A stretch of DNA of 64,000 bases, taken from the NCBI GenBank assembly GCA_965228445.1, contig OZ245813.1:620001-684000 (forward strand), written 5' to 3'. The position numbers and the translations under genes are program-made. Every line of letters starts with the position of its first letter. The stretch's first letter is position 1. Source of the stretch: Thalassobaculum sp965228445. GTDB taxonomy: Bacteria; Pseudomonadota; Alphaproteobacteria; Thalassobaculales; Thalassobaculaceae. Below are positions 52,748 through 60,493 of this stretch, piece after piece. The notes under the pieces were generated by a model, which made no database searches, was not told the origin of the DNA, and was given only the letters and a program-made list of their open reading frames with translations.

Positions 52748-53326
52748 ATGCCTGCTTCCGGCCTGCCGATCGAAACCGAGCGCCTGATCCTGCGGCCCTG
52801 GCGGGAGAGCGATCTGGTCCCCTTCGCCGCGCTCAACGCCGATCCGGAGGTCATGGAGTTCTTCCCCGACACCCTGAGCCGCGCCGACAGCGACGCGCTG
52901 GCCCTGCGGGTGAGGGAGCGGATCGAGACCGAGGGTCTGGGGTTCTTCGCCGTGGAGGTGAAGGGCGGGCCGGGCTTCATCGGCATGGTGGGCCCGAGCG
53001 TGCCGCCCTACGGCGCGCAGCTCCCCTGCGGTCCCTGCACCGAGATCGGCTGGCGGTTGAGCCGGGCCGCCTGGGGCAAGGGCTATGCGAGCGAGGCGGC
53101 GTCGGCCTCGCTCGATTTCGCCTTCGCCACCCTGGGCCGCGACGAGGTGGTGTCCTTCACCGCCGTGCAGAACGAGCGCTCCCAGGCGGTGATGCGCCGC
53201 ATCGGCATGACCCGCGACGAAAACGGCGACTTCGACCATCCGCTGCTGCCGGCGGGGCACCGGCTGCTGCGCCACGTGCTCTACCGGATCCCGCGCAGGA
53301 CCTGGGAGGAGCTCAGGTCCCGGTAA
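52748..53326 (+). CDS. GNAT-family N-acetyltransferase (RimJ/RimL-like)
   Basis: A 192-residue acetyltransferase of the RimJ/RimL group. The first strand ETERLILRPWRESDLVPFAA and the acetyl-CoA-binding motif RLSRAAWGKGYASEAASASL (family Q/R-x-x-G-x-G/A type) are clear; VQNERSQAVMRRIGMTRDEN follows. It acetylates an alpha-amine or small molecule; the acceptor is unknown. The start is the ATG at 52748 (MPASGLPIETERL). The end overlaps the end of the convergent enoyl-CoA hydratase by 14 bases. Confidence 0.92.
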   Translation: MPASGLPIETERLILRPWRESDLVPFAALNADPEVMEFFPDTLSRADSDALALRVRERIETEGLGFFAVEVKGGPGFIGMVGPSVPPYGAQLPCGPCTEIGWRLSRAAWGKGYASEAASASLDFAFATLGRDEVVSFTAVQNERSQAVMRRIGMTRDENGDFDHPLLPAGHRLLRHVLYRIPRRTWEELRSR

Positions 53327-54113
53327 ACTGGGGCTCGCGCTTCTCCAGGAACGCCCGCACGCCCTCGGCATAGTCGTTGCCGAAGCCGACCTCGCGCTGG
53401 ATGTCCCGTTCCAGGGCGAGCTGGGTGTCCAGGTCGTTCGACATGGCGGCTCGGATCGCCCGGCGGGTGCGCTGCACGACCCGGGGCGACAGCTTGGCCA
53501 ACTTGGCCGCCAGCGCCACGGCCTCGTCCTGCAGGCTGTCGTCGTCATACACCTTCCACACCAGACCCCACTTCTCCGCGGTCTCGGCGTCGAGCGGATC
53601 GGCAGTCAGCGCCAGGGCGAGGGCGCGGTTCTCGCCGATCAGGCGGGGCAGGTGATGGGTGACGCCGGCATCGGGGATCAGGCCGACGCGGGAGAAGCTG
53701 ACCACGATCTTGGCCGAGCGGGCGGCGAGGATGATGTCGCCGGCAAGCGCCACGCCGACACCGGCGCCGGCGGCCACGCCGTTCAGGGCGGTGATCACCG
53801 GCATCTCGACCTGGCGCAGTCGGCGGATCAGGGCATTGTAGTACATGTCGAGCCCGGCCCCGAGGTCGCGGGTCGGCGGACCGCTCTCCGGCGGCATGCG
53901 GTCGGACAGGTCCTGGCCGGAGCAGAAGGCGCGGTCGCCGGTGCCGGTGAGGATCAGCGCCTTGGCGGGGGTGTCGCCGCCGGAGATCTCGGCCACGGCG
54001 GCGCGCATCTCCTGATGGACCTGTTCGTTGACGGCGTTGCGCTTCTCCGGCCGGTCGATCGACAGCCGGGCGACGTCGCCGATGCGCTCCAGGGTGATGG
54101 TCTCGAAACTCAT
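53313..54113 (-). CDS. Enoyl-CoA hydratase/isomerase (PaaG-like)
   Basis: A 266-residue crotonase. FETITLERIGDVARLSIDRP and EKRNAVNEQVHQEMRAAVAE open the fold; GDRAFCSGQDLSDRMP is the first oxyanion segment, NGVAAGAGVGVALAGDIILA the second, and FSRVGLIPDAGVTHHLPRLI carries the PaaG-type aspartate in place of the hydratase glutamate pair. PaaG isomerises ring-opened phenylacetyl-CoA intermediates; other isomerase or hydratase roles are possible. A single gene; it converges with the GNAT gene. Confidence 0.9.
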   Translation of the reverse strand: MSFETITLERIGDVARLSIDRPEKRNAVNEQVHQEMRAAVAEISGGDTPAKALILTGTGDRAFCSGQDLSDRMPPESGPPTRDLGAGLDMYYNALIRRLRQVEMPVITALNGVAAGAGVGVALAGDIILAARSAKIVVSFSRVGLIPDAGVTHHLPRLIGENRALALALTADPLDAETAEKWGLVWKVYDDDSLQDEAVALAAKLAKLSPRVVQRTRRAIRAAMSNDLDTQLALERDIQREVGFGNDYAEGVRAFLEKREPQFTGT

Positions 54114-54192
54114 GGGTCCTCCCAGGGACTGTACCGTGTTGGCGTTTTCCGGGAGCTTAGAGCCTGAGACCGCAGGATAGAACGGCCGAGTT

Positions 54193-54822
54193 TCAGCCCG
54201 GGGCGGGCGGCGCCTCCGCCGTGCTCTTCTCGGCGTGGGCGAGCGTCATCAGACGCCGGGCGGCGTCGTAGGGCGCCATGTCCCGCAGCGCGGCGAAGTC
54301 GATCGCGACGGTCCGCTCGCCCTGGCCCTGGCGGGCGAGCCAGATGTCGATCACCGCCTCGACCCCGCTGATCGCCCCGTCGAACTGGGCGACCCGGGCA
54401 TAGGCGGGGTCGGCGGCCACCATCTCCTCGGCCAGGCGCCTGGTGAAGGCGTCGGAGGCGATGACGCCGTCATAGACGAACTGGAACTTGGCCCGCGCCT
54501 GCCGGGCCCGCTGCTGCGCCCGCTCGATCTCCGCATCCTGCCGCCGCGCCTTCTCGTAACGCCGGGCGGAGGCGAAGTTGGTGGTCGAGTTCCGCGGCTC
54601 GGCCTGTCGGCGGGCCCGTTTGACGGCTTCCTCCAGACCGTGGCTGCGCTTGGCCAGCTCCTTGAGGTCGTCGCCGCCGACATCGAGTGCGACGCGGCGT
54701 TCCATGATCGGATCGACCTTGGCGGTCACCCCGGCCAGGGCGGTGAGGCGCCGGTCCCGGAGCTCTGCGATCAGGCCGCGGGCGAAATCGACGGCCTCGT
54801 CGGTGGAGATGCTTTGAACCAT
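54193..54822 (-). CDS. Uncharacterised helical protein, partner candidate of the pentapeptide-repeat gene
   Basis: A 209-residue soluble protein I do not recognise. The central region (about 75-125) is a basic coiled coil: LEEAVKRARRQAEPRNSTTN and KARRQDAEIERAQQRARQAR. Flanking helices are SISTDEAVDFARGLIAELRD and IASDAFTRRLAEEMVAADPA; the C-terminal part IDFAALRDMAPYDAARRLMT is amphipathic. No signal peptide or membrane segment. The ATG at 54822 (MVQSISTDE) lies 14 bases after the stop of the pentapeptide-repeat gene on the same strand, suggesting one operon. Confidence 0.72.
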   Translation of the reverse strand: MVQSISTDEAVDFARGLIAELRDRRLTALAGVTAKVDPIMERRVALDVGGDDLKELAKRSHGLEEAVKRARRQAEPRNSTTNFASARRYEKARRQDAEIERAQQRARQARAKFQFVYDGVIASDAFTRRLAEEMVAADPAYARVAQFDGAISGVEAVIDIWLARQGQGERTVAIDFAALRDMAPYDAARRLMTLAHAEKSTAEAPPAPG

Positions 54823-54835
54823 GGTGCGTCGCTGT

Positions 54836-56272
54836 CTACTCGGTTTGGTCCGGCAGTCCCTCGGCATCGCGCGTATCCGCCCGGTCGAGCTTCAGCGAGG
54901 CGCAACTGCTGCCACTGAAGTCGGCACGCTGGAGGTCGGCGTCCTCCATGTCGGTGTTCTTGAGCGAGGTGTTCCGGAACTTCGCTTCTCCCAGTTTGGC
55001 CGCGCGCAGGCAAGCCTCGTCGAGGATCGCCTCGTCGAAGGTCGCGTTGCTGGCGTTGGTCGGCCATTTCTGCATGGCGAAGCCGGCGATATCGACCGGC
55101 TCCAGCCGCGCCCGCCGCATCCGCGCGCCGGTCAGCCGGGCGCGGTGCAGATTGGCGCCGCGCAGGTCGGCGAAGGTCAGGTCGGCGCCGGTCAGGTCGG
55201 CGAAGGCGAGGTCTGCCATGATCAGCGAGGCCCGGCTGAGGCGGGCTCCGCGCAGGATCGCGTAGCGCAGGTTGCCAGCAACCAGGGTGACCTTCTCCAG
55301 TTCCTTCTGCGACAGGTCGACCCGCTCCAGGTCGGCCCGGACCCCTTCGCGGCCGCCGGTGCGGTAGAACCGCAGGTGCAGGTCGAGGATTTCGCGCAGA
55401 GACTTGTCCAGCGACTCCAGCGTCCGGGGCAGGGTGGCGTTGGCGATCGAGGAGGCGTCCATGTCGACCGCGTCGATCAACGCGCCGGACAGGTCGGCAT
55501 CGGTGAGATTGGCGTGGCTGAGGATCACGTCGGCCAGCATGGCGCCGTTCAGCTTCGCGCCGGTCAGGTTGGCTTCGCTCAGGTCCGAGCCGCCGAGATC
55601 GGCGCCGGTCAGGTCCGAATGGCTCAGATCGGCCCGGTTCAGCTTCACGTTGCGCAGAACCGAATCGGTGAAGTCCGTCTGCCGCACGAAAGAGTTGGAA
55701 AGTTTGGCATCGGTCAGGTCGGCGTTGCGGATGATGGCGCTGCTGGCGTTGTTGGCGTCGTCCTCGTGGATCCAGGCGGTCAGGTTGCCCCGGTCCCAGT
55801 AGAACAGCGTGCCTTCGCGGAAATCGGCGTCCACCATGCTCGATCCGGTCAGGTTGGCGCCGCGCAGGCAGGAGCCGCGCAGATCGGCGCGATCGAGCTG
55901 GGCGGCGACCATCTTGGCGTCCCGCAGGTCGGCGCAGAACACCGTCGCCGCCCGCAGGATCGTGCCGGACAGACTCGCGCCGCGCAGGCGGGAGGCGGTG
56001 AGGTCGATGTAGCTCAGGTCGCGGCCCGACAGGTCCCGGCCGCTGAGGTTCTTGAACGACAGGTTGGCCCGTGCGCCGCCGGCCCGCCCGGCGACATACT
56101 TCTGATGCGCGGCGAGGATCTCCTCGAGCCTTTCGTCGGAGATGTCCTCCAGCCGGTCCTCGACGGTCGGCGGGGCCTCCGGACGGCGCCGGGCCTTCTT
56201 CGGCGTGGCGCTCTGCTCGGTGGCCGCGTCCGGATCCGCCGGGGCCCATTCATCGTCATCGGTGTCCGTCAT
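54836..56272 (-). CDS. Long pentapeptide-repeat protein
   Basis: A 478-residue protein of which about 75-470 is built of A(D/N)LxX pentapeptide repeats that fold as a right-handed quadrilateral beta-helix. Clear runs are NLSGRDLSGRDLSYIDLTAS, ADLSHSDLTGADLGGSDLSE, ANLTGAKLNGAMLADVILSH and ADLAFADLTGADLTFADLRG. The N-terminal 60 residues are acidic and disordered (DTDDDEWAPADPDAATEQSA) and followed by a short helical segment (RLEDISDERLEEILAAHQKY). A helical insertion near 275-310 (LDKSLREILDLHLRFYRTGG) interrupts the helix. Such proteins can mimic DNA (gyrase protection) or act as scaffolds; this length and the insertion fit a scaffold better. ATG at 56272, preceded by AGGA; an ATG at 56296 is possible. 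Confidence 0.88.
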   Translation of the reverse strand: MTDTDDDEWAPADPDAATEQSATPKKARRRPEAPPTVEDRLEDISDERLEEILAAHQKYVAGRAGGARANLSFKNLSGRDLSGRDLSYIDLTASRLRGASLSGTILRAATVFCADLRDAKMVAAQLDRADLRGSCLRGANLTGSSMVDADFREGTLFYWDRGNLTAWIHEDDANNASSAIIRNADLTDAKLSNSFVRQTDFTDSVLRNVKLNRADLSHSDLTGADLGGSDLSEANLTGAKLNGAMLADVILSHANLTDADLSGALIDAVDMDASSIANATLPRTLESLDKSLREILDLHLRFYRTGGREGVRADLERVDLSQKELEKVTLVAGNLRYAILRGARLSRASLIMADLAFADLTGADLTFADLRGANLHRARLTGARMRRARLEPVDIAGFAMQKWPTNASNATFDEAILDEACLRAAKLGEAKFRNTSLKNTDMEDADLQRADFSGSSCASLKLDRADTRDAEGLPDQTE

Positions 56273-56331
56273 GGGATCCTGCGTCGCGGAGGCCATCCCA
56301 AGACCGTAACAGAAACGCGGATAATAAATGA

Positions 56332-56949
56332 TTACGCTTTGCGCAGCACCAGACGCACGAAGCCGGCATCGGATCCGCCACCCCCGCCGTGGTCGGAGCG
56401 TTCCAGCTCTTCGAAGCCGGCCTCGCGGAAATCGGCGGCGATCGCGTCCGGCAACACCTCGTACATCGGACGGTCGGCCGGTGGCGGACCCTGGCGCAGG
56501 GCGATCGAGACGATGCCCCCCGGGGTGAGCAGTTCGGCGACCGCGGCGACCGCCCGGGCCCGGTCGGCCGGCGGCACATGCATCCAGACCGCGTTGATCA
56601 GGATGAAGGGGAAGCGCTCGTCCCGGGCCCGGACCGCGGACAGATCCGGCAGGCGGTCGTCGATCCATTCGGCGTCCATGTCCGGAAACAGGGTGAGTGC
56701 CTGGGCCCGCATGCCGGCCGACGGCTCGACCGCCACGACGCGGTAGCCCTTGGCCTCGAAGGCGACCGCATGGGCGCCGCTGCCGGCGCCGATATCCAGC
56801 ACCGGGCCGGGCGGCTTCGGGAGAATCGCCGCGTGCCGTCTGACCAGGCGCTCCGCCGCGCCGGAGCCGGCATAGCGGGGCGCCAGCGTCCCCGCCAGCC
56901 GGTCGTAGTCGGCGATGGCGTCGTCGACCGTGGGTGCGGTGTCAGCCAT
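56332..56949 (-). CDS. Class I SAM-dependent methyltransferase
   Basis: A 205-residue methyltransferase of the small-molecule/unknown type. SAM motif I is GPVLDIGAGSGAHAVAFEAK and motif II VVAVEPSAGMRAQALTLFPD; the post-motif region FPFILINAVWMHVPPADRAR and LLTPGGIVSIALRQGPPP fits the UbiE/Methyltransf_11-like group. Its start overlaps the end of the RraA-family gene by eight bases, so the two are translationally coupled. The substrate is unknown. Confidence 0.88.
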   Translation of the reverse strand: MADTAPTVDDAIADYDRLAGTLAPRYAGSGAAERLVRRHAAILPKPPGPVLDIGAGSGAHAVAFEAKGYRVVAVEPSAGMRAQALTLFPDMDAEWIDDRLPDLSAVRARDERFPFILINAVWMHVPPADRARAVAAVAELLTPGGIVSIALRQGPPPADRPMYEVLPDAIAADFREAGFEELERSDHGGGGGSDAGFVRLVLRKA

Positions 56950-57670
56950 CGCGCTTCTTGCGCCATTCGGCATAGCGCGCCTTGGCGGCCTCGTCCGGCG
57001 GATAGGTGCCGCGCAGCGGCTTGCCCCCGGCAACCTCGGAATAGATGAACTCCTCGTGGATCTCCTGCTCGGCGGCGTCCTTCGCCACCTCGTCGGCCAG
57101 ATGCCGCGGGATGACGACCACGCCGTCCAAGTCGCCGACAAGCACGTCGCCTGGGTAGACCGCGACCCCGCCGCAGGCGATCGGCTCGTTCAGGGTCTCG
57201 ACGGCATGGTGCTTGATCAGGTTGGTCGGCGGCGAGGGGTGCGAGTGGTACGAGCAGATGTCGTACTCGGCGATCTCGTAGCTGTCGCGCAGGCCGCCGT
57301 CGGTGACGATCCCGGCGGCGCCGCGCTTCATCAGCCGGGTGATCAGGATGTTGCCGGACGAGGCGGCGCTGGCATCGCCGCGACTGTCCATCACCAGAAC
57401 ATGGCCTTCCGGGCAGGTCTCGATCGCCTTGCGCTGCGGATGGTCGTAGTCCTGGAACACCGACAGGTCGTCCAGATCCTCGCGCGCCGGGATGTAGCGC
57501 AGGGTGAAGGCGGGACCGACCATGTTGCGGTCGTGCGCCGTGGTCAGGCGGCCCACGCCCTGCATGAAGACGTTGCGGAAGCCCCGCTTGTACATCTGCG
57601 TGGTCAGCGTCGCGGTGCTGACCGTCGACAGCTTCTCGCGGGTCTCGGCGGACAAAGTGTCGGTGCTCAT
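56942..57670 (-). CDS. RraA-family protein (HMG aldolase/oxaloacetate decarboxylase-like)
   Basis: A 242-residue protein of the RraA/4-hydroxy-4-methyl-2-oxoglutarate aldolase family. The core RGAAGIVTDGGLRDSYEIAE carries the conserved G-G-x-RD motif with the arginine and metal-binding aspartate; PAFTLRYIPAREDLDDLSV and GVAVYPGDVLVGDLDGVVVI are further family blocks. Members cleave or decarboxylate 2-oxo acids, and a few bind RNase E; the residues seen favour aldolase/decarboxylase-type chemistry. The start is the ATG at 57670. Coupled to the methyltransferase; divergent from the aldo/keto reductase. Confidence 0.9.
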   Translation of the reverse strand: MSTDTLSAETREKLSTVSTATLTTQMYKRGFRNVFMQGVGRLTTAHDRNMVGPAFTLRYIPAREDLDDLSVFQDYDHPQRKAIETCPEGHVLVMDSRGDASAASSGNILITRLMKRGAAGIVTDGGLRDSYEIAEYDICSYHSHPSPPTNLIKHHAVETLNEPIACGGVAVYPGDVLVGDLDGVVVIPRHLADEVAKDAAEQEIHEEFIYSEVAGGKPLRGTYPPDEAAKARYAEWRKKRDG

Positions 57671-57838
57671 GGGGCCCCTCCCTCGGGCGCTCGTTCTGGT
57701 TGGCGCGATGGCACCACGCGGGCGCGCGGGAGGCAAGGGGCCTCTCGGGAGAGCGGCCGGCGGCGGCAGGTCGGCGCCGGCTGGACGTGCTCCGCGCGCT
57801 GCGCAAGACTGCCGCCCCGTTTCGAACCGGAGGTTGTC

Positions 57839-58849
57839 ATGGATTACCGCACGATGGGCCGTTCCGGCCTGAAGGTCTCGCCGCTCTGCCTGGGGGCGAT
57901 GATGTTCGGCGGTCCGACCCCCGAGGCGGAGAGCCGGGAGATCATCGCCGCCGCCCGCGATGCCGGGATCAACTTCATCGACACCGCCGACGCCTATAAC
58001 GGCGGGGCGAGCGAGGCGGTGGTCGGCCGGGCGATCTCAGAGGGCCGCGACTACTGGGTGCTGGCGACCAAGCTCGCCAACCCGCTGGGCGGCGATCCGA
58101 ACCGGGGCGGCCTGTCGCGGCGCTGGGTCCACATGGCCTGCGACGCGTCGCTGAAGCGGCTCGGCACCGACGTGATCGACATCTACTACCTGCACAAGGA
58201 AGACCACGCGACCGACCTGCGCGAGACGGTGACGGCGCTGGGCGACCTGATGAAGGCCGGCAAGATCCGCTATTTCGGCGTGTCCAACTACCGGTCCTGG
58301 CGGGTCGCCGAGATCTGCCGGCTCTGCGACGAGCTCGGCATCGACCGTCCGGTCGTCAGCCAGCCGTATTACAACGCCCTGAACCGCATGCCCGAGGTCG
58401 AGCATCTGCCGGCCTGCAACCATTACGGCCTCGGCGTGGTGCCCTACAGCCCGCTGGCCCGCGGTATCCTGACCGGCAAGTACGCCCCGAACGTCGCGCC
58501 GGAGGAGGGCAGCCGCGCCGGCCGCGAGGACAAGCGGATGATGCAGACCGAATGGCGTCACGAGAGCCTGGAGATCGCCCAGAAGATCAAGGCCCATGCC
58601 GAAGCCAAGGGGGCGACGCCGATCGACCTGGCGGTGCGGTGGGTGCTGAACAACAAGCTGGTCACCGCGACCCTGGCCGGCCCGCGCACCATGACCCAGT
58701 GGGAGGGTTATCTGAAGGCGCTGGACTACGACTTCACCGCCGAGGACGAGGCGCTGATCGATGCGCTCGTGGTGCCCGGCCACCCGTCGACGCCGGGCTA
58801 CAACGATCCGCAATATCCGATCGAGGGGCGGGTCAGCCGGGTGGGGTGA
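57839..58849 (+). CDS. Aldo/keto reductase
   Basis: A 336-residue NADPH-dependent TIM-barrel reductase. The tetrad is visible: aspartate and tyrosine in GINFIDTADAYNGGASE, lysine in YWVLATKLANPLGG and histidine in DIYYLHKEDHATDL. The cofactor end is VRWVLNNKLVTATLAGPRTM. FGVSNYRSWRVAEICRLCDE is the usual helix in the second half. It reduces an aldehyde or ketone of unknown identity. ATG at 57839 after AGGTTGTC; a serine-hydrolase gene follows after 60 bases. Confidence 0.93.
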   Translation: MDYRTMGRSGLKVSPLCLGAMMFGGPTPEAESREIIAAARDAGINFIDTADAYNGGASEAVVGRAISEGRDYWVLATKLANPLGGDPNRGGLSRRWVHMACDASLKRLGTDVIDIYYLHKEDHATDLRETVTALGDLMKAGKIRYFGVSNYRSWRVAEICRLCDELGIDRPVVSQPYYNALNRMPEVEHLPACNHYGLGVVPYSPLARGILTGKYAPNVAPEEGSRAGREDKRMMQTEWRHESLEIAQKIKAHAEAKGATPIDLAVRWVLNNKLVTATLAGPRTMTQWEGYLKALDYDFTAEDEALIDALVVPGHPSTPGYNDPQYPIEGRVSRVG

Positions 58850-58909
58850 GGGAGGCCTGGACGGATTCAGTGCCGACCTCCAACTTTCCTCCTGTTAGAG
58901 AGCGCGACC

Positions 58910-60283
58910 ATGAAGAGCTGGCTGACGGCGGCGTTGGACTACGTGCCGCGGTGGATCGACTACCAGATGCGGCTATCGGAACAGCCGGGCTGCTCGATCT
59001 CGATCGCGCATCGGGGCAAGGTGGTTCTGGAGCAGGCGTTCGGTTACGCCAGCCTGGCGAGCGGCGAAGCCCTGACCCCGCGCCATCGGCTGCGTGTCGC
59101 CTCGCATTCCAAGACCTTTACGGCGGCCGGCATCATGAAGCTGCGCGAGGCGGACAAGCTCCGTCTCGACGATCCCGTGGGCCGCTATGTCGACGGGCTG
59201 CACCCTAAGATCGCCCGGGCGACCGTCGGGCAGCTGCTGTCGCACAGCGCCGGCATCATTCGAGACGGCCTGGATGCGGGCCAATGGCAGGACCGTCGCC
59301 CCTATCTCGACGAGGCGGAACTGCGCGCAGCGCTTACCGAACCGCCGATCATTCCCGCCAGCACGCGCTTCAAATACTCGAACCACGGATTCGGCCTGCT
59401 CGGGCTGGTGATCGAAGCGGTAACCGGTAGGCCGTATCGGGACTGGATCAGGCGGCGCATCGTGGTCCCCTCGAAACTCGCCGAGACCGAGCCGGACATG
59501 CCGCTGCCCGACAGGGCGGTGATGGGGCGAGGCCATACCGGCAAGCTGCCGCTCGGACGCCGGCTTGTCGTACCGGGGACCAACGATACCCGTGCGCTCA
59601 GCTCGGCCACCGGTTTCGTGTCGACCGCCAGCGATCTCGTCCGCTTCTTCGCGAGCCTGGATCCGGCAGCCAGGCGCAGCGTCCTGTCGCCGGAAAGCCG
59701 GCGGGAGATGATCCGGCGGCAGTGGAGCGACGCGCATTCGAGCCTCCCCCGCCACTATGGTCTCGGCGTTATCCTTGGTGATCTCGGCGACTGGGAGTGG
59801 TTCGGCCACAGTGGCGGCTTCCAGAGCTGCATCAGCCGCACGACCGTGATCCCCGGCAAGGACCTGGCGGTATCGATCCTGACCAACGCGGTCGACGGGT
59901 ATGCCCATCCCTGGTCCGACGGTGTGCTGCACATCCTGCGCGGCTTCGAGAGCCGCGGCGCGCCGACCAGGCGGACCGAGGAGTGGTGCGGGCGCTGGTG
60001 GACACTCTGGGGGCCGATCGATCTCGTTCCGATGAAGGACCATGTCCTGCTGTGCGCGCCCGGCATGATGAACCCATTGATGGACGCGGCCGAGATTGCG
60101 GTGACCGGTGACGATACCGGAACGATCCGGCTTGCCGGCGGCTTCGCCAATCACGGCGAGCAGGCGAAGCTAGTCCGTGGTGGGGACGGGAAGGTCGTCG
60201 AACTCGTGCTCGGCGGAAATCGTCTGGTCCCGGAAGAGGCGCTCGCGGTAGAGCTCGAAGGCCGGTACGGCAAGAACGCCTGA
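58910..60283 (+). CDS. Serine hydrolase, class C beta-lactamase-like
   Basis: A 457-residue penicillin-binding-protein/beta-lactamase-fold hydrolase. The SxxK motif is RVASHSKTFTAAG (Ser65, Lys68), the YxN motif FKYSNHGFGLLG (Tyr156, Asn158), and the third motif is HSGGFQSCISR, replacing KTG as in esterase EstB-type members. The C-terminal 110 residues (about 345-457) form an extra domain of the lipocalin-like type seen in related D-aminopeptidases/esterases (GPIDLVPMKDHVLLCAPGMM). It has no clear signal peptide, so it is probably cytosolic. Function: peptide or ester hydrolysis; true beta-lactam resistance is unlikely. Confidence 0.9.
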   Translation: MKSWLTAALDYVPRWIDYQMRLSEQPGCSISIAHRGKVVLEQAFGYASLASGEALTPRHRLRVASHSKTFTAAGIMKLREADKLRLDDPVGRYVDGLHPKIARATVGQLLSHSAGIIRDGLDAGQWQDRRPYLDEAELRAALTEPPIIPASTRFKYSNHGFGLLGLVIEAVTGRPYRDWIRRRIVVPSKLAETEPDMPLPDRAVMGRGHTGKLPLGRRLVVPGTNDTRALSSATGFVSTASDLVRFFASLDPAARRSVLSPESRREMIRRQWSDAHSSLPRHYGLGVILGDLGDWEWFGHSGGFQSCISRTTVIPGKDLAVSILTNAVDGYAHPWSDGVLHILRGFESRGAPTRRTEEWCGRWWTLWGPIDLVPMKDHVLLCAPGMMNPLMDAAEIAVTGDDTGTIRLAGGFANHGEQAKLVRGGDGKVVELVLGGNRLVPEEALAVELEGRYGKNA

Positions 60284-60430
60284 AGGCCGTTCAGGGTCTC
60301 CGAGGCGATGGCAATACCTGCCCCTCGACGCACTGACCTGTTGCGCTCGCCCGGCCCGTGGAACGGGATGACGTAGCCCACGTGCGTGCCCGCGAAGGGC
60401 AGGCCGGGCAGTTCGACACATCGTCTGAGG

Positions 60431-60467
60431 AAAAGGAAAAGGGGCGCCCGATCAGATCGGACGCCCC
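60431..60467 (-). terminator. Intrinsic terminator of typA
   Basis: On the minus strand a stem GGGGCGTCCGAT/ATCGGGCGCCCC (one mismatch) is followed by TTTTCCTTTTCC, 27 bases past the typA stop. The remaining 60284-60430 stretch shows no gene I can support. Confidence 0.8.
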
Positions 60468-60493
60468 CGAATTTCTCAGCTGCCTTGTCTGGG

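Noticed and set aside
58910..60283. Beta-lactamase conferring antibiotic resistance
   Set aside because: The third motif is HSGG rather than KTG, there is no clear signal peptide and an extra C-terminal domain is present, so an esterase or peptidase is more likely.
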